NCBI RefSeq assembly: GCF_025118155.1
Contig: NW_026251393.1
Span: 986,290 to 1,050,289, forward strand
Source of the DNA: Cokeromyces recurvatus
Taxonomy: Eukaryota; Mucoromycota; Mucoromycetes; Mucorales; Mucoraceae
DNA: 64,000 nt
Direction: 5' to 3'
Shown here: piece after piece, positions 1-12,155 of the stretch
Layout of the letters: each line of letters opens with the position of its first letter
How positions within the stretch are numbered: position 1 is the first letter of the stretch
Position numbers and translations under genes: made by a program
The notes under the pieces: generated by a model
What the model was told of the DNA's origin: nothing
Databases searched by the model: none
Seen by the model: only the letters and a program-made list of their open reading frames with translations

Positions 1-12
1 TATATAATCATC

Positions 13-835
13 TTATTTCTTATGTTTTTTGTTTTTTGATGAAGTTTTTTCTACAGTATAAAATAATTAGATTAATCAGCATTATCCTTTCAACAAATTG
101 ATTCAAAATTTTACTTTTACTAAAAACATTCATCTTTCTATTCTTTTCTTTTTGACTTATTTCACCTTCTTCTTCTTCTTCTTCTTCAGATGAACTACTA
201 CTACTACTATCGTCTACTTTTCTTTTTTTCTGTTTGTTTTCAGATTCGACATTTACTTTGCTTTCATTAATTGCTGATTTAATAAAACGAGCTGCTGCAT
301 CCTTATCAACTTTCATAGTAGCTATTATAAACGTATATGTACGTTAATTTGTTATTCAGCATTATCGCTATGTTTAAATAAAAACTTACGCTTTTCTTCT
401 TTTCCTTGGGCTTTTTTTAGCTTTTTAATATAAGTTTGAACACGGACCTAAAGTAGATTATTATTTAATTAACTAGTTTTTTTTTTTTTTTTTTTTTTTG
501 CCAGATCTACAAAACGCTAATTTACCAATTCATTCATTACTTCATGTTTTTGAGGATCTGATCCTTGTGTCCTTAAATAGACTATAATAAAAGTTTTATA
601 TTAATTTTTTCTTGGTTATTCAAGATGAATATGTTTCGTACATACTGTAAAATAAAGTATTTAAGCTATAGGTTAATAATACTTCTAATTCATAACGTTG
701 CGTTACAGGTAACTTGGTATATATTTCATTCAAAGGTTTTTGTAAGAGTGGTTGTAAATGATTTTTAACAACTTGAAGACGAGCTTTTAAAGCGCGGACC
801 GCTTTCTTTGGTATCTCTGGTTGCACTGCCTCCAT
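13..835 (-). CDS. C1D/Rrp47 (Lrp1) family nuclear exosome cofactor
   Basis: Minus-strand gene with five exons: 646-835, 526-581, 390-447, 121-321 and 13-50. All introns are GT-AG (64, 78, 68 and 70 nt) and the frame stays open throughout. The N-terminal half is the helical Sas10/C1D-type domain with motifs such as LPVTQRYELEVLL and YLRTQGSDPQKHEVMNEL. The tail is low complexity: seven Ser, then seven Glu, then a Lys-rich end. Rrp47/Lrp1 is known to partner the exosome nuclease Rrp6 in rRNA, snoRNA and snRNA processing. Without the last intron (51-120) the protein would end in an unlikely hydrophobic tail; with it the end is the basic KKTSSKNKKHKK, as usual in this family. The gene ends 13 bases inside the window. 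Confidence 0.85.
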
Positions 836-2962
836 TATTTTAGAAAAGAAAAAATTAAAAAATTAAAAAAATATGCTTTGATTTTCTGCCTTTTTTTTTT
901 TATTATTATTATTGCAACAAAAGGGCTTAGCATTGATTTTAATCACCGAATTAAGCAAATATGTGATAGGTTTTCCTTAAAAATAAAAAATCTCAATTAT
1001 AAGCTGGTAGGTATAATGCATATCATAAGTTGATATTGTAACTAAAAACAAAAATGAAAGCAATCAGTAAATTTCTTCTAATATTTGAAGGCAGTATTTA
1101 TGAAAGGATATGAGTATGATATATGCGTTATTGAGGAATTAGTAAAAAATAAAAATAAAAATAAAAATAAAAATAAAAATAAAAATAAAAATAAAAAAAG
1201 GTCAGGTGTAGTGATAAGATAAAAGCAGTGCAGTATTACCTTCAAAGTGTGAAATCATCGATAATTATTAGTAGTACACTTTTGTCTGCATTTCAGTTGA
1301 TTCTAGGGACTTCTGTGACTCTAGTTCTGGAACCTCTAAATTTGATTGAATCTTTTCCGAATATTTCGTTATCAAAAGAGACGATGAGTAACTTATCCTT
1401 ATGATGCTCAAATTTCTTTGGTTTCCAGGATTCATTCACTATTATATTAAACATCAGACTAACATACCAACCATTGTTCTGTTTGTAAACTTTACCTTGT
1501 TAAATATTCCTAGTTCAGCTTCATATGTAATTGGTAAATTGATACAAGAAAAGGACAAATGACTGTTTGGATTAATTGCTGTAAATCTTTACTTCAGTAA
1601 AGACACGGGGCATAAAGAAAATAAACGAGGAAGCACTCGCTGTTGCTATGCTCTTCAATACATGACGTGTTTTCACTGTTAGCTTTTTATTGTATTTTAT
1701 TTTTAACATACACGATCTAGAATGTTACTCTTTTTCTTTTATATATGTCTAAACACTATTTTTATTTCTTTTTAAATTTGTATTGTTTGTTGGTTTCTCT
1801 TTTCTTTTTTGTTTTTTTTTTAACTAGTGTCAATCTCACTCAAAAATACTATAGTTAAGTATTTGCTTTCTATTTTTTTTTCCTCTTAAGTTTATTAAGG
1901 ATTTTTTTAATATTTTTATTGTTATTTTTTTTTAAAAAAAGAACTTCCCCGAGCAATTTTGATTTTTATATGTACCTTATCAGTGTGCTCATTGGGTTTG
2001 AAGTTTATTACTAATAAAAATATATATTTTAAACATTGTTAAGCATTTTGTTTCGGGAAATTATTTTTTTTTCCTCCTTACTAAACTTCTTGTTTCATTC
2101 ATCACCCTTTTTGACAGGAACATTCACTTTTATTGTCAAAGAATAGATAATGTAATATATCTAGTTTTGATTGTCAAAGGTAGTAAATTTTGGCCTCTCA
2201 GATAAAATATTCTATTGCGTATATCTTTATAAAGCCCTAACTTTATAACGTGATAAGGAAACATACAATATTCATATCAAGGCACTTTAAACAGTAATTT
2301 GAAAAATTTTGTGTTATTGTTAATTTTTTTTTTCTTTTATGCCACTACTATATTGTCTTTCCCCCCCTTTTTTTTGTGTGTGTGTTAATTGGATCAAATT
2401 TACACTTGTAACTTAATTCTTCTATGGCTTCCACGTGGCAATACCTACTTAAATCTTATAGAAAATTGTAACATGGCAGTTATTGCTCGTTGAGTTTGAG
2501 TTCACGTTGACAATTAGTATTGATTGTGCTATAAATGCACAGGTATCAATAGTTAGAGTTGCAGTAAAATAGAGACACCTGGTTATTTCAAATATTATTA
2601 TCATTTCAGATTAATATTTTTACATGAGTTCATAAAGATAGAATCATGTCATTTAGCTTCAAACTATACACATTAAAGGCTATCTTTATTGTAACTTAAA
2701 AGCTCCTGGAGTAGAATAATGATAAGTTTATGTCAAATAGTATATGTTAAATTATACATAGTGCACAAATAATATTATTACTTCTCATCATCATAATTAC
2801 TATGAACAGCTGACAATAAAAAAAAAACGGATGAATTGTGTGACTTAACTTTTTTTTCGCACGAGATGAGGATTTCACTAGATTAAAAAGGTTCATTATA
2901 CAGGTAGATTTTTTTTTTCTGTTTTTCTACCTTTTTTTTTAATTTTTTTATTACACATAAAA
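836..2962. other. Intergenic, AT-rich, with one relic coding stretch
   Basis: No intact gene is visible. A tandem hexamer (AAAAAT, about nine copies) lies near 1143-1196. A 67-codon open stretch on the minus strand at 1293-1493 is listed separately. The remainder is homopolymer-rich sequence, with a T-rich leader just before the dipeptidase start. Confidence 0.7.
1293..1507 (-). pseudogene. Unclassified coding relic
   Basis: On the minus strand a frame runs open from 1493 to a TGA at 1293, without a start codon. It has protein-like content such as KVYKQNNGWYVSLMF and ESWKPKKFEHH. Just upstream a second frame reads LPITYEAELGIFNK and would join it after a one- or two-base shift, which suggests a decayed gene. 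Lys-rich text followed by W-Y-V is reminiscent of the segment before RuvC-I in TnpB/Fanzor proteins, but I cannot confirm that. Confidence 0.35.
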
Positions 2963-4811
2963 ATGGACCAATTTTTGGAATACGTTGAAAAGCATCAAAA
3001 CGACTTTGTTGAAAGACTTCGTAAAGCTGTTGCAATCCCTAGGTAAGAGCTACAAAGTGATAAAAAAAAAAGAAAGAAAGGAGTTTACGAATTTCTCGCA
3101 CGTTTATTTTTAGTGTAAGTGGCGATCCTTCTCATCGTCCTGATGTTTTCCGTATGTCTGAATTCTTGGTCTCTGAACTTAAGGCCTTGGGAGCTTCTGT
3201 TGAAACTCGTGATCTCGGTAAGCAAGACTGGCATGGACAAACCTTGGACTTGCCTCCTATTGTTCTTGCTACTGTTGGTAACGATCCTTCCAAAAAGACA
3301 ATCCTTGTCTATGGTCACTATGATGTTCAACCTGTAAAGTATAATATATATATATACTAAGATCGTTTTTAAACTTTAATATATTTATTTATGCTTGTAT
3401 GTTGATAGGCACTTATTGAGGATGGCTGGAATACAAACCCCTTTGAATTAGTCGAAGATGATCAAAACCGCTTGATTGGTCGTGGTGCCACTGATGATAA
3501 GGGACCTGTTTTAGGATGGATTAATGTTGTTGAAGCTCATAAAGCCCTTGGCATTGAATTACCTGTTAATCTCAAGTTCTGTCTTGAAGGTATGGAAGAA
3601 TCTGGCTCAGAAGGTTTAGATAGCCTCATCTTTGAAGAAGCTGACAAATACTTTAATGATGTTGATGCTGTTTGTATTTCTGATAATTACTGGCTTGGTA
3701 CCACTAAGCCCTGTTTAACTTATGGTCTTCGTGGTGTCTCTTATTTCCACATGAAGGTGAAAGGACCTGTAAGTATATCAATGTGTATGTGTACAAGTGC
3801 TTTGTACGAGTCATTTGTTCATTTTATTATTAGCGTGCTGATCTTCATTCGGGTGTATTTGGTGGTACTGTTCATGAACCTATGACTGACCTTATTAGTC
3901 TTATGAGTAAACTTGTTGATCAAAACGGTAAAATCCTTGTTCCTGGTATTTATGAACAAGTCCGTGCTTTATCTCGTAAGTTTAACTTGAATTTTTTTTT
4001 TTAAAAAATTGTAATATTCGCATTTTAAAATAGAATTATTATTTAGCTGAGGAGGAAAAGACATATGATAACTTGGACTTCAAGATGGAAGAACTTTATG
4101 ATGCAGTTGGTAATAAGATTAATATTCATGACTCCGTTCGTAAGACTCTTCAAGCTCGTTGGAGAAATCCTTCTCTTTCTCTTCACGGTATTGAAGGTGC
4201 CTTCTATAATCCTGGTGATAAGACCGTTATTCCTGCTTGTGTTACTGGTAAATTCTCTATTCGTACTGTACCTGATATGGAGCCTAAAGAGATTTCTGCT
4301 TTGGTCGTCAAATACTGTCAAGATGAATTTGCCAAATTGGGTTCAAAGAATAGCTTAGAAGTTCAATGTACTCATGATGGTAACTACTGGCTCTCTAGTC
4401 CTGAACATCCTAACTATGGTAAAGTATTATTTTAAAAATAATAGTAGTATCAACAGTAAACAAATTAATTTTTTTTTCTTTTTGTTTTCGTTTCTAGTTG
4501 CCGCTGCTAAAGCCGTTGAAACTGTTTATAACGTCAAACCAGATTTGACACGTGAAGGTGGTTCTATTCCCGTTACTTTATCTTTCCAAGATGCTCTTAA
4601 GAAGAATGTCTTGTTGTTGCCAATGGGTCGTGGTGATGATGTAAGCTTATTGTATTGTATTGTATTGTATGATATGATATATTAATTTTTATCTATTTTT
4701 TTTTTATAGGGTGCTCACTCTATTAATGAGAAATTGGATAGATCCAATTACATTAAGGGTACTCAATTGTTAGGTGCCTATTTGTATGAAGTTTCTAAAA
4801 TTCAATTGTAA
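2963..4811 (+). CDS. Cytosolic non-specific dipeptidase (M20/CNDP family)
   Basis: Seven exons (2963-3042, 3114-3333, 3409-3768, 3834-3975, 4047-4418, 4498-4640, 4710-4811) give 472 residues, the usual size for CNDP-type enzymes. The family hydrolyses dipeptides (Cys-Gly, carnosine-type) with two metal ions in the cytosol and helps glutathione turnover. The M20 metal ligands are visible: [16 protein letters not shown] with its Asp, the catalytic pair in [14 protein letters not shown], and the last His in GAHSINEK. A lid-domain HSGVFGG motif is also present. The first intron splits an AGT Ser codon. The start ATG is the first in frame after a T-rich leader. All exons are intact, so the gene is probably active. 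Identity as M20 dipeptidase is secure; exact substrate is inferred. Confidence 0.95.
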
Positions 4812-5173
4812 TTTCATAAATAAATATATTATATAATACTTTAATAACTTTCTTCTTCATTAATACATGTGTCTAAACAATCATTTTTTATTTTTGAACC
4901 TACCCCCCCAAAAAAAAAAAAAATGGGTACAACAAGATATTAATTATATCAAAATTGCCCATATCAGATTAATACAGTCGAAGAAACTAAGTTGGGTCAA
5001 TGAAAAAAAAATTTTGGCCATTTCCAAAATAAATTGGGATACCAATATGAAGATGGGGCACTGGTACGAAAATAGTACACAGAAGGGAATATAGGAAATT
5101 AAGATACTTTAGTTTGTTTGGTCAAATCAAAATTGTTACAACTTCTTACTTGTAACATCATTAAGTCGTCGGC

Positions 5174-6652
5174 TCACGGGACAACCACATTGGAGGTGGC
5201 GGTTTGTCGTTTGAAGACGGTGGGGCGATCATTGCCATTCCATATAGACTGAGCTATGTAAAACATATTTTTGCTGGCCATTACACCTCGAATCCAAAAG
5301 GTATTGCAAGTTTTACACTTCAATACCTGATGGATCATGGTCATCTTCCCTACACTTCAGATTTTCTATATCATTCTTAAAGCAAGAATGACAGATCTAT
5401 GAAGAATTGGCTTTAGCTGAAAGTGCAATATGTAAACTATGTGTTGTTTTTTTCTTAATAACCTTTGATGTATTAAATTCGTTGATGTCTAGTAGCAAGA
5501 GTCCTCTAAGCCTTTGCCTTGTTTTTAATTGTTGATATATTTTGTTAGATACGCCATGACGGAGACCTTTGAACTTAATATGATCCTTGTTTTTTTAGTC
5601 CGTCACCAAAGACCACCAGAGGCATCTTGCTGCTGTTTCCCTTTTCAAAACAGGCTTTGTTGTTTCTGCTGTAAGTTACAGATATAATAGTTCGAGTTTA
5701 CTGAAATAATAATAATAATAAAAAAAAAGTGTATACCTTTTTGATTTTGGGATGGTGGTGAGTGCTCTTTCTTCTTGAACATTACGAGGCTTGCGAGTTT
5801 TCCTCCTTCTTTTTCTATTTTCCTTTGTCTTCTTTCTCCTGCTTTTATTATACTTCTTTCCATCATTTATTAAGATGTTGACACTTTCTTGGATGGCTTT
5901 TTGGGAACTAAGGTAGTTCAACCATTTAATATTAGAAGTTTTAAAGCCGTAAAAATTAAGCAAAGTATTCATGTGCTGCAGCATGTAAGTTATGTACAAA
6001 ACAAATTGTTCCACAGACCCAGTCTTAGGCGAAGGAATGTCTGTTTCAATCTTTTCAATACCTAGTCTCTGTTTGCGCTTCTGTTGCTCTTTCATTCGTC
6101 TTACATTTCCACCCATATTGTAATATTTGATTGAGGACAAGCGACGTATGTCAGTGCCACCGTGATAAGAGACAAAAGGATCCCGCCTTCCTGTGTTTAC
6201 AGTACATAGACGGAAATGCTTATCCATCTCTTCGCTTGTAAAATCGTTCAACTCTAGACAGATAGTGTCTTCTGGTGATGACAGAAGCACTTTTCTAGTA
6301 AATAGAACTTTGCACGTGTAGCCATCAGTATACAATCCATTGAGAAATATCTTTCCTTTTTGTTCAGGCAGTGCTTGAAGCTTTTCACAACTATATTTTT
6401 TTTTTCGTCCGTAATTTGGTTTATAGATATATGTAATAGTAATGTATACCTTTGAATGCCAAGCTTCTTAAAGTCAAACATTTGATAGAAGCATCTTTGT
6501 TTATGATCGAAAGGAGATTCATTAGCTTGCTTTTTTTGTTTAACATCTGGGAAAATTCCGGTTAGGTTCTGAATATCCATCTTTATGAATCGCCAGTGCA
6601 ATCCAGGATTTAGGAATAGGCTAAAATGTCTTGGAAGTAGGGACTTAATCAA
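5174..6652 (-). pseudogene. Fanzor-type (TnpB homologue) RuvC nuclease, decayed
   Basis: Fanzors are eukaryotic relatives of TnpB, RNA-guided nucleases carried by transposons. Reading the minus strand, pieces appear in family order: WRFIKMDI; an intron at about 6393-6452; YTDGYTCKVLF; the RuvC-I region near 6174-6200 as VNTGRRDPF; KYYNMGG; IPSPKT; LLNFYG; ILINDGKKYN; a second intron near 5668-5737; PLVVFGDGL; a frameshift in an A-run near 5595; FKGLRHGVSNKIY; INEFNTSK for RuvC-II; a zinc-knuckle-like ICHSC; VLKCKTCNTFWIRGVMASKN; GNDRP; stop at 5174. The RuvC-I Asp is Asn and the RuvC-III Asp is Gly. With the frameshift and an in-frame stop near 5400, the gene is dead as a nuclease. Guide RNA, if one existed, would be expected downstream, towards the left terminus (4924-5170). 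Confidence 0.7.
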
Positions 6653-6964
6653 AACGCTTTTGTCATTTTGAGAAGTTTGGGCCTTGTATATATCATCATA
6701 TTTTTTAAGGATATGCCCTTAATGCAGATAGAATTTTGAAGGGTTCATTGTTTAAGCTTTCTTTAGACACTGGAAGCTTGGACATGCGATTCTTCACTTC
6801 TGAAATCAAAGGATTTAACAAACTTTTGTCGCTTTAGTTCTATTTCCAAATAGCTCACCCTTAATTTGAACATTGTTTAGCTATTTCTAAAATTACCTCT
6901 GTTCAGTACTGTCAATTGGAAGAAGGTGCACAAAACAAATGTATTAGAAAGATATTTGGTGATT

Positions 6965-7100
6965 CCAAAAAAGTCCAACATCAAAGTTATGCTACACCAT
7001 GGCTAAGTTCTCGTCCATTCGTGAAAGATTACATATTCTGCAAGCTCAATTTTTGTTATGCTCATTATTATCCTCAGATCCTCTTTTATCCCAGTTAGCA
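6965..7100 (+). pseudogene. Possible non-LTR reverse transcriptase fragment
   Basis: Within the element, on the plus strand, a short frame reads SIRERLHILQAQFLLCSLL followed by SSDPLLSQL. This resembles the region after the catalytic core in fungal LINE polyproteins (arginine-rich helix, LQAQFLL, LLSxL), but only about 35 residues are clear. It could be a nested fragment or chance similarity. Poly(A) at 7211-7247 lies just downstream, as would suit a LINE 3' end. Confidence 0.25.
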
Positions 7101-7211
7101 CTGTTTCTATAAGGTTATACAACTAGATTTCTATAGTCGAGACTCTTATCAATAAATCCAATTTGGAAAAACTGTCAGCCTGAAGTACATTCAATAACGC
7201 TGAATAACACT

Positions 7212-7249
<38 letters not shown>

Positions 7250-7259
7250 AAACAAATTC

Positions 7260-7949
7260 GGATCCTACAGTCAACACAACTTGGATCAGCATCTCTATGC
7301 TTTTAACAGATCAAAATCACCAACACGATATCGACCGTATATACCTTTTGGCTTCCTATGTCCTTTGTAAAACGTAATCAATGCATTTGTTATTAATTGC
7401 CTTGGATGATTATCTAGTAGTCATTTCAACTAGTTGCTCAAAGTACCGTACATTATTTTCTTTTTTCTTTTAACAAAGCACTATGGAGTCTACTGTTCCC
7501 AAATATACTATCAGTTTCTGAGTGAGACTATTGAGGATTCTCTCTCAGTTCTCTCTCTCTCTCTTTCTCAGTTCTCTTGATATAAGCTTCCTTACAAACT
7601 AATTGCGTACATATTGCGTACATATTTTAAATATCCTTACTTGGTTTGTTCATTGTTGGCTAGCTATTTGTACAATCCTTCAAGAACTTGATTATCCTTT
7701 TTTTTTTCTTTCTTTTTTCACTATAAAGACCCATCTTTACTATCATCACATCTTGGTGGTCAATAGTTTCTTAGTTAACTACTCTTCTCCTTCTAAACAA
7801 GAGTGTCATGGCTATCATGCTTTGTTCCTTTTTTTTCACTTTTTTTTCTTTCTTCTACCCTTGTTCCTAAAGGGGTTTCCTAGTATCTTTTATTATTAAT
7901 GATCTAACCCGGACAATTTTGATATAATTAATATCCTGTTGTACCCAAT
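7260..7949 (+). repeat. 690-bp repeat, copy 1 (right end of the 3-kb element)
   Basis: From GGATCCTACAGTCAACACAA to the right terminal repeat, this segment matches the reverse complement of about 16098-16790 almost perfectly by eye, including a CT microsatellite, a duplicated ATTGCGTACAT and the poly-pyrimidine runs. A CTATAAAG box at about 7720 sits in it. No coding potential is convincing. Confidence 0.9.
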
Positions 7950-8172
7950 TTTGGGTTTCTTTTCTTTTTTTTTTTTTTAAACAAAAAAAAAATTTGTATT
8001 TACTCATTTGAAAATACATCAGGTATTATCAAAAAAATAAAAATAAAATTGTATTCTTTTTTTTATTTTATTTTATTTTTTTTTTTTTTTTTTTATTTAT
8101 TTTTTTTTTTTTTTTTTTTTTTATACCTATTTTAAATAATCATAAAGAGACCAAGCAGCATTATTAACATTA
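7950..8172 (+). promoter_or_regulatory. T-rich leader/promoter of the casein kinase gene
   Basis: A run of poly(T) and A/T-rich blocks (7950-8125) directly precedes the kinase start codon. Comparable T-rich tracts stand before several plus-strand genes here (for example 17936 and 8173), which suggests a shared promoter or leader architecture. No defined factor site is recognised. Confidence 0.35.
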
Positions 8173-9780
8173 ATGTCGAGTAACAATAACAGCACAAATG
8201 TCGTTGGTGTTCATTATAAAGTAGGTCGAAAGTTAGGAGAAGGCAGTTTTGGTATTATTTATGAAGGTAAAAAAAAAAAAAATAAATAAAAAAAGCGAAT
8301 ATTATAAGTGTCTTGTTCCTCACTCATTTCTCTTTCTTTTTTTTTTCTTTTTTCTTTTTTTTTTTTTTATTGAAGGCACCAATCTGTTAAATAATTCTCA
8401 AGTAGCCATTAAATTTGAACCTAGAAAATCAGATGCACCACAATTAAGAGATGAATATAGGACTTATAAGATATTATCTGGAATTCGTAAAGTGTACTTT
8501 ACTTAATATAAGCTCCTTTTTTTTTTTTTTGTTAAAGACATCCACAAAGGGGCCTTTTTTTTTATCCCTTTAAATTCCCCTAGAAAAAAAAAAGCTATTT
8601 ATACTTACTTTCTCTATTTACATATTTATATTCATACTTAAGATGGTATTCCCTCGGCTTATTATTTTGGACAAGAAGGATTACATAATATACTTGTGAT
8701 CGACCTTTTAGGACCTAGTTTAGAAGATTTATTTGACACATGCTCAAGAAAATTTAGTGTAAAGACAGTAGCTACTTTGGCTCGTCATATGGTAAAAAAA
8801 AAAAGGGAAAAAATAAAAAATAAAAATAATTTGCTAACATGAGTATATTGTAGATTACTCGAGTTCAAAGTGTACATGAAAACCATTTGATTTATCGTGA
8901 TATTAAGCCTGATAACTTTCTTATTGGTCGACCAGGCACTTTAGATGCAAATACAGTTTTTTTAATTGATTTTGGCATGGCTAAACAATATCGAGATCCA
9001 AAGACAAAACAACATATTCCTTATAGAGAACGTAAGAGTCTCTCGGGAACAGCACGTTATATGAGTATTAACACTCATTTGGGAAGAGAACAGTCAAGAC
9101 GTGACGATTTAGAATCCTTGGGTCATGTCTTTATGTATTTTTTGAGAGGTTCTTTACCTTGGCAAGGTCTGAAGGCTGCTACTAATAAGCAAAAATATGA
9201 AAAGATTGGTGAAAAAAAGCAGACAACTTCAATTAAAGATTTATGTGGTGGATTTCCAGGTAAATAAGTTAATTCGGGTATGCATAATATATACATACAT
9301 ACATACATACGTACGTACATGTTATTAACTCTATAAAATAATTTCTTAGAGGAATTTGGTATCTATCTTCAATATGTTCGTAAATTGGGCTTTGAAGAGA
9401 CTCCAGATTATGATTTTCTCCGAGATTTATTCACAAAGGTGCTCAAGAATCATGGCGATGTAGACGACGAAGTTTATGATTGGATGTTATTAAAAGAGGG
9501 TAAAGGACTTGAAAAGAGAAACAATACTTCACGTCATCAATCACAACGTCAAACCGCTATGGCTACACGTCATCCAACAGAAGGCTATTCTCTTCAACAA
9601 CAAGACAATCCTTATAGTCGAACTCAACCACCCATGAACATCACTAATTCACCAGCACCTCAAAATAATGTGAATGCAGGTCATCATCAAGAGTACAATG
9701 AAGAAAATGATTTACGGAAAAAAAGTTTTTGGCAGCAGTTTATTTCTTTCGTTACATGTGGGTTATTTTCTTGTCCTTAA
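8173..9780 (+). CDS. Casein kinase 1, probably membrane-anchored (Yck/CK1-gamma type)
   Basis: Five exons (8173-8266, 8376-8486, 8643-8791, 8854-9259, 9350-9780) encode 396 residues. CK1 kinases phosphorylate acidic or primed Ser/Thr sites in vesicle traffic, nutrient sensing and morphogenesis. The kinase fold is complete: glycine loop [19 protein letters not shown] lysine, HxD replaced by the usual [15 protein letters not shown] as [15 protein letters not shown]1-specific [29 protein letters not shown], and GSLPWQGL. After the catalytic domain comes a Gln/Asn-rich tail ending [10 protein letters not shown], whose cysteines could be palmitoylated as in Yck proteins. Exon 3 could alternatively begin near 8535 at a second AG, but the 8643 acceptor gives the expected [13 protein letters not shown]. 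Confidence 0.95.
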
Positions 9781-12118
9781 AAAGAATTATATTATTCAAT
9801 CAATCAATCAATCATATTCCCCTTCTTCCCTTTAATTTCTCTTTTGTTTTACATTCAAAATTTTAACTTTATTAAAATAAATATGATAATCTCAATGAGC
9901 ACGAGATCTTATTTAGTACATTAAATTTGCTTTGGAATATAGATGAAAGAAAGGGAAGGGAAGAAAAGCTTGTAAGTGCAAGAGGGGAAGTAGAATGAAA
10001 AAGTAAAAGAAAGACATTGCTTATGAAGGAATCCTCTTCTAATATTTGTATGATTAAATGGAATATAAAATATTTATTTTGTTGTAAGTGAAGTCATTAT
10101 GTTTATATCATACAACTTACGAAAATGACTAAAGGAGAGAGTTTTTAAAGCTTGGTAAGATATTCAAAAGAAAAAAAAAAAAAAAAGGAATTTGTAAGTA
10201 GCCACATCTGCAGTGTTTTAATAAAAGAGGGACACTATCCATACTCCAATTACATGTCATTTAGAGAAAAGGAGGTATTTTTTTTTCTTCATAAAATAAG
10301 TTGATATATAAATTGTTTATTTAAGGAGTCGGTCTTGAGTTATATATACATATATATATGCATATATTTGTATACATGTATATAATAATGATATCTTAGA
10401 AATTAATAGGAAAATTTACTAAAGAGTTTTGTTATATCAGATTGACAAAATATGAGTAATGGCAATAGATTGTAATAAGGACGCTTCTTGTAACGTAATC
10501 ATTCGCATACTATAGAAAAGTTTAATTAAATTGAGTGATTGATTGAGAAGAGAGGAGGTATATCATATTAACTAAAACTACCAAAAGAAGGAGTTTTTTT
10601 TTTTCTTATTTCGGCAACATTGACTTCAAGCACTTTCAAACATTGAAAATAAGGCAACTTTGTGGTTTTCTGTTTTATAAATTATATTTACACGGGCATA
10701 AAAGGTAAATAAATAAGTGAAAAAAAAAAGGCATTCCAGTCCTTTCCTGTCAGGTTGAAATCTATTACAAATAATTAATTCAATTACTGGATTGAGTTAT
10801 CCTTCAGAACGAGAAATATGAAAATAATGATTTCAACTGGAATAGATTGATTATATTCTTTATAACAACATTACATATCTATTCAATAACTAAAGTTATG
10901 GCTATATTTACTTACAGGCTTATAGCCTTTTGGCATTTCGTTTTTTTTTCAGCTATAAAGATGACATATCGTTAATAAGAAGCGCAGAGCAAGTAGGCAA
11001 TAGACTACATAGAAGTTGTTATTTAATCATTTTATGCTGTAATGCTTATATATACAATCAAAAAAAAATTTACTTTTGTTCAAACTTAGTACAGGATACA
11101 GACATGTATTTAGCAAATGGGAGCTTAATGAAGTATTATTTATTTTCTTTTTCTATTTATATTAAGTTTAATACTCAAACTCTATACCCAGCGTTCAAGG
11201 ACACCAGATTCAACAACTTGAGTATATATATATATATATATATATATTTTTACATACCAAGCTACTGCGTACACAAATTATCCTGGAGCGCAAAATAAAA
11301 CAAGCGTCTAGATAGTCTATTGGATATAGTTGTTTTATACGATGATATTTAGGATGATTATCTGGTAAAAAAAGCCTTCAGCTATATTCACGCCAACAGT
11401 ACTAGCTTATTAAAATCAACATTATACGATGTAATCATCTTAAATTCTTATTTACACGCTCCTAACTATTGCTGACTTCTTCTAGGATGTTGAAAACTTT
11501 ATTACAACTCGTTGATTTGATACAGTTTAATATGACTAGTGAGCCACAATCATTGCCATTAGTACTATTTGTGCATTTGCCTTTCATACAATGGCTATAA
11601 ACACATTAGATATTATATATACATTTATATATATATATGCTCACCTTTACTTTCCCTTTTTTTTTTTTTCAGAAAGAAAGAAATTAATCAATAACTACTG
11701 ACTTCAGGTAGCTAAAACCCTTTAATCGATTCTATTATAGCATCTTATGTTGTAACAATAGGATATTTATCAAAATGGTTTATAAGACAATATCTTCATT
11801 TTTCTTCTAACTGATATATATATAGAATATTATTTTCTTCGGATTTATTCAGTCCAATTATGAACTGTACAAAGTGGTAATGCCAACTTCTGTAGGGTTG
11901 AAAAGAAAATTGATTTTTTAGATGATAAAGAAAGAGCAAATTTCCTCTTGTCCATCTGGGTAAATGATTTACAGTTAGCTTTTTCTATTTATTTGTTCAA
12001 ACATGCATTTCCTTTGTGCTATACTACATTGGTAAGATTTGTCTACATGATAGGGATTTCCATTCCATCGCTTTGTTTATCAAGAAAGTTTTCCCCCAAC
12101 TCCCACCCCACCCCCCAC

Positions 12119-12155
<37 letters not shown>

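Larger units (their letters stand above)
4923..7949. mobile_element. DNA transposon with 41-bp terminal inverted repeats carrying a Fanzor relic
   Basis: The left end (about 4924-4964) reads TGGGTACAACAAGATATTAA and continues through TTATATCAAAATTGCCC. The right end (7907-7947), read on the minus strand, is almost the same with about three differences. Between them lies a decayed minus-strand Fanzor gene, then about 1 kb up to the right terminus. I see no other transposase gene, so the element is probably non-autonomous. Clear target-site duplications are not visible because the left flank is a C-run followed by an A-run. Poly(A) at 7211-7247 interrupts the interior. The right 690 bp recurs inverted at 16.1 kb. 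Confidence 0.7.

Noticed and set aside
1143..1196. AAAAAT hexamer array as a possible telomere-like repeat
   Set aside because: Not a known telomere unit, short and internal; a simple microsatellite.
4923..7949. The 3-kb element as an LTR retrotransposon with 690-bp LTRs
   Set aside because: The related 690-bp copies are inverted, no pol gene is between them in direct orientation, and the ends are inverted rather than direct repeats.
10930..11298. 122-codon plus-strand frame in the 9.8-12.4 kb gap
   Set aside because: Composition is dominated by Ile/Tyr/Phe from AT-rich DNA, with a (TA)n repeat inside; no motif and no splice context.
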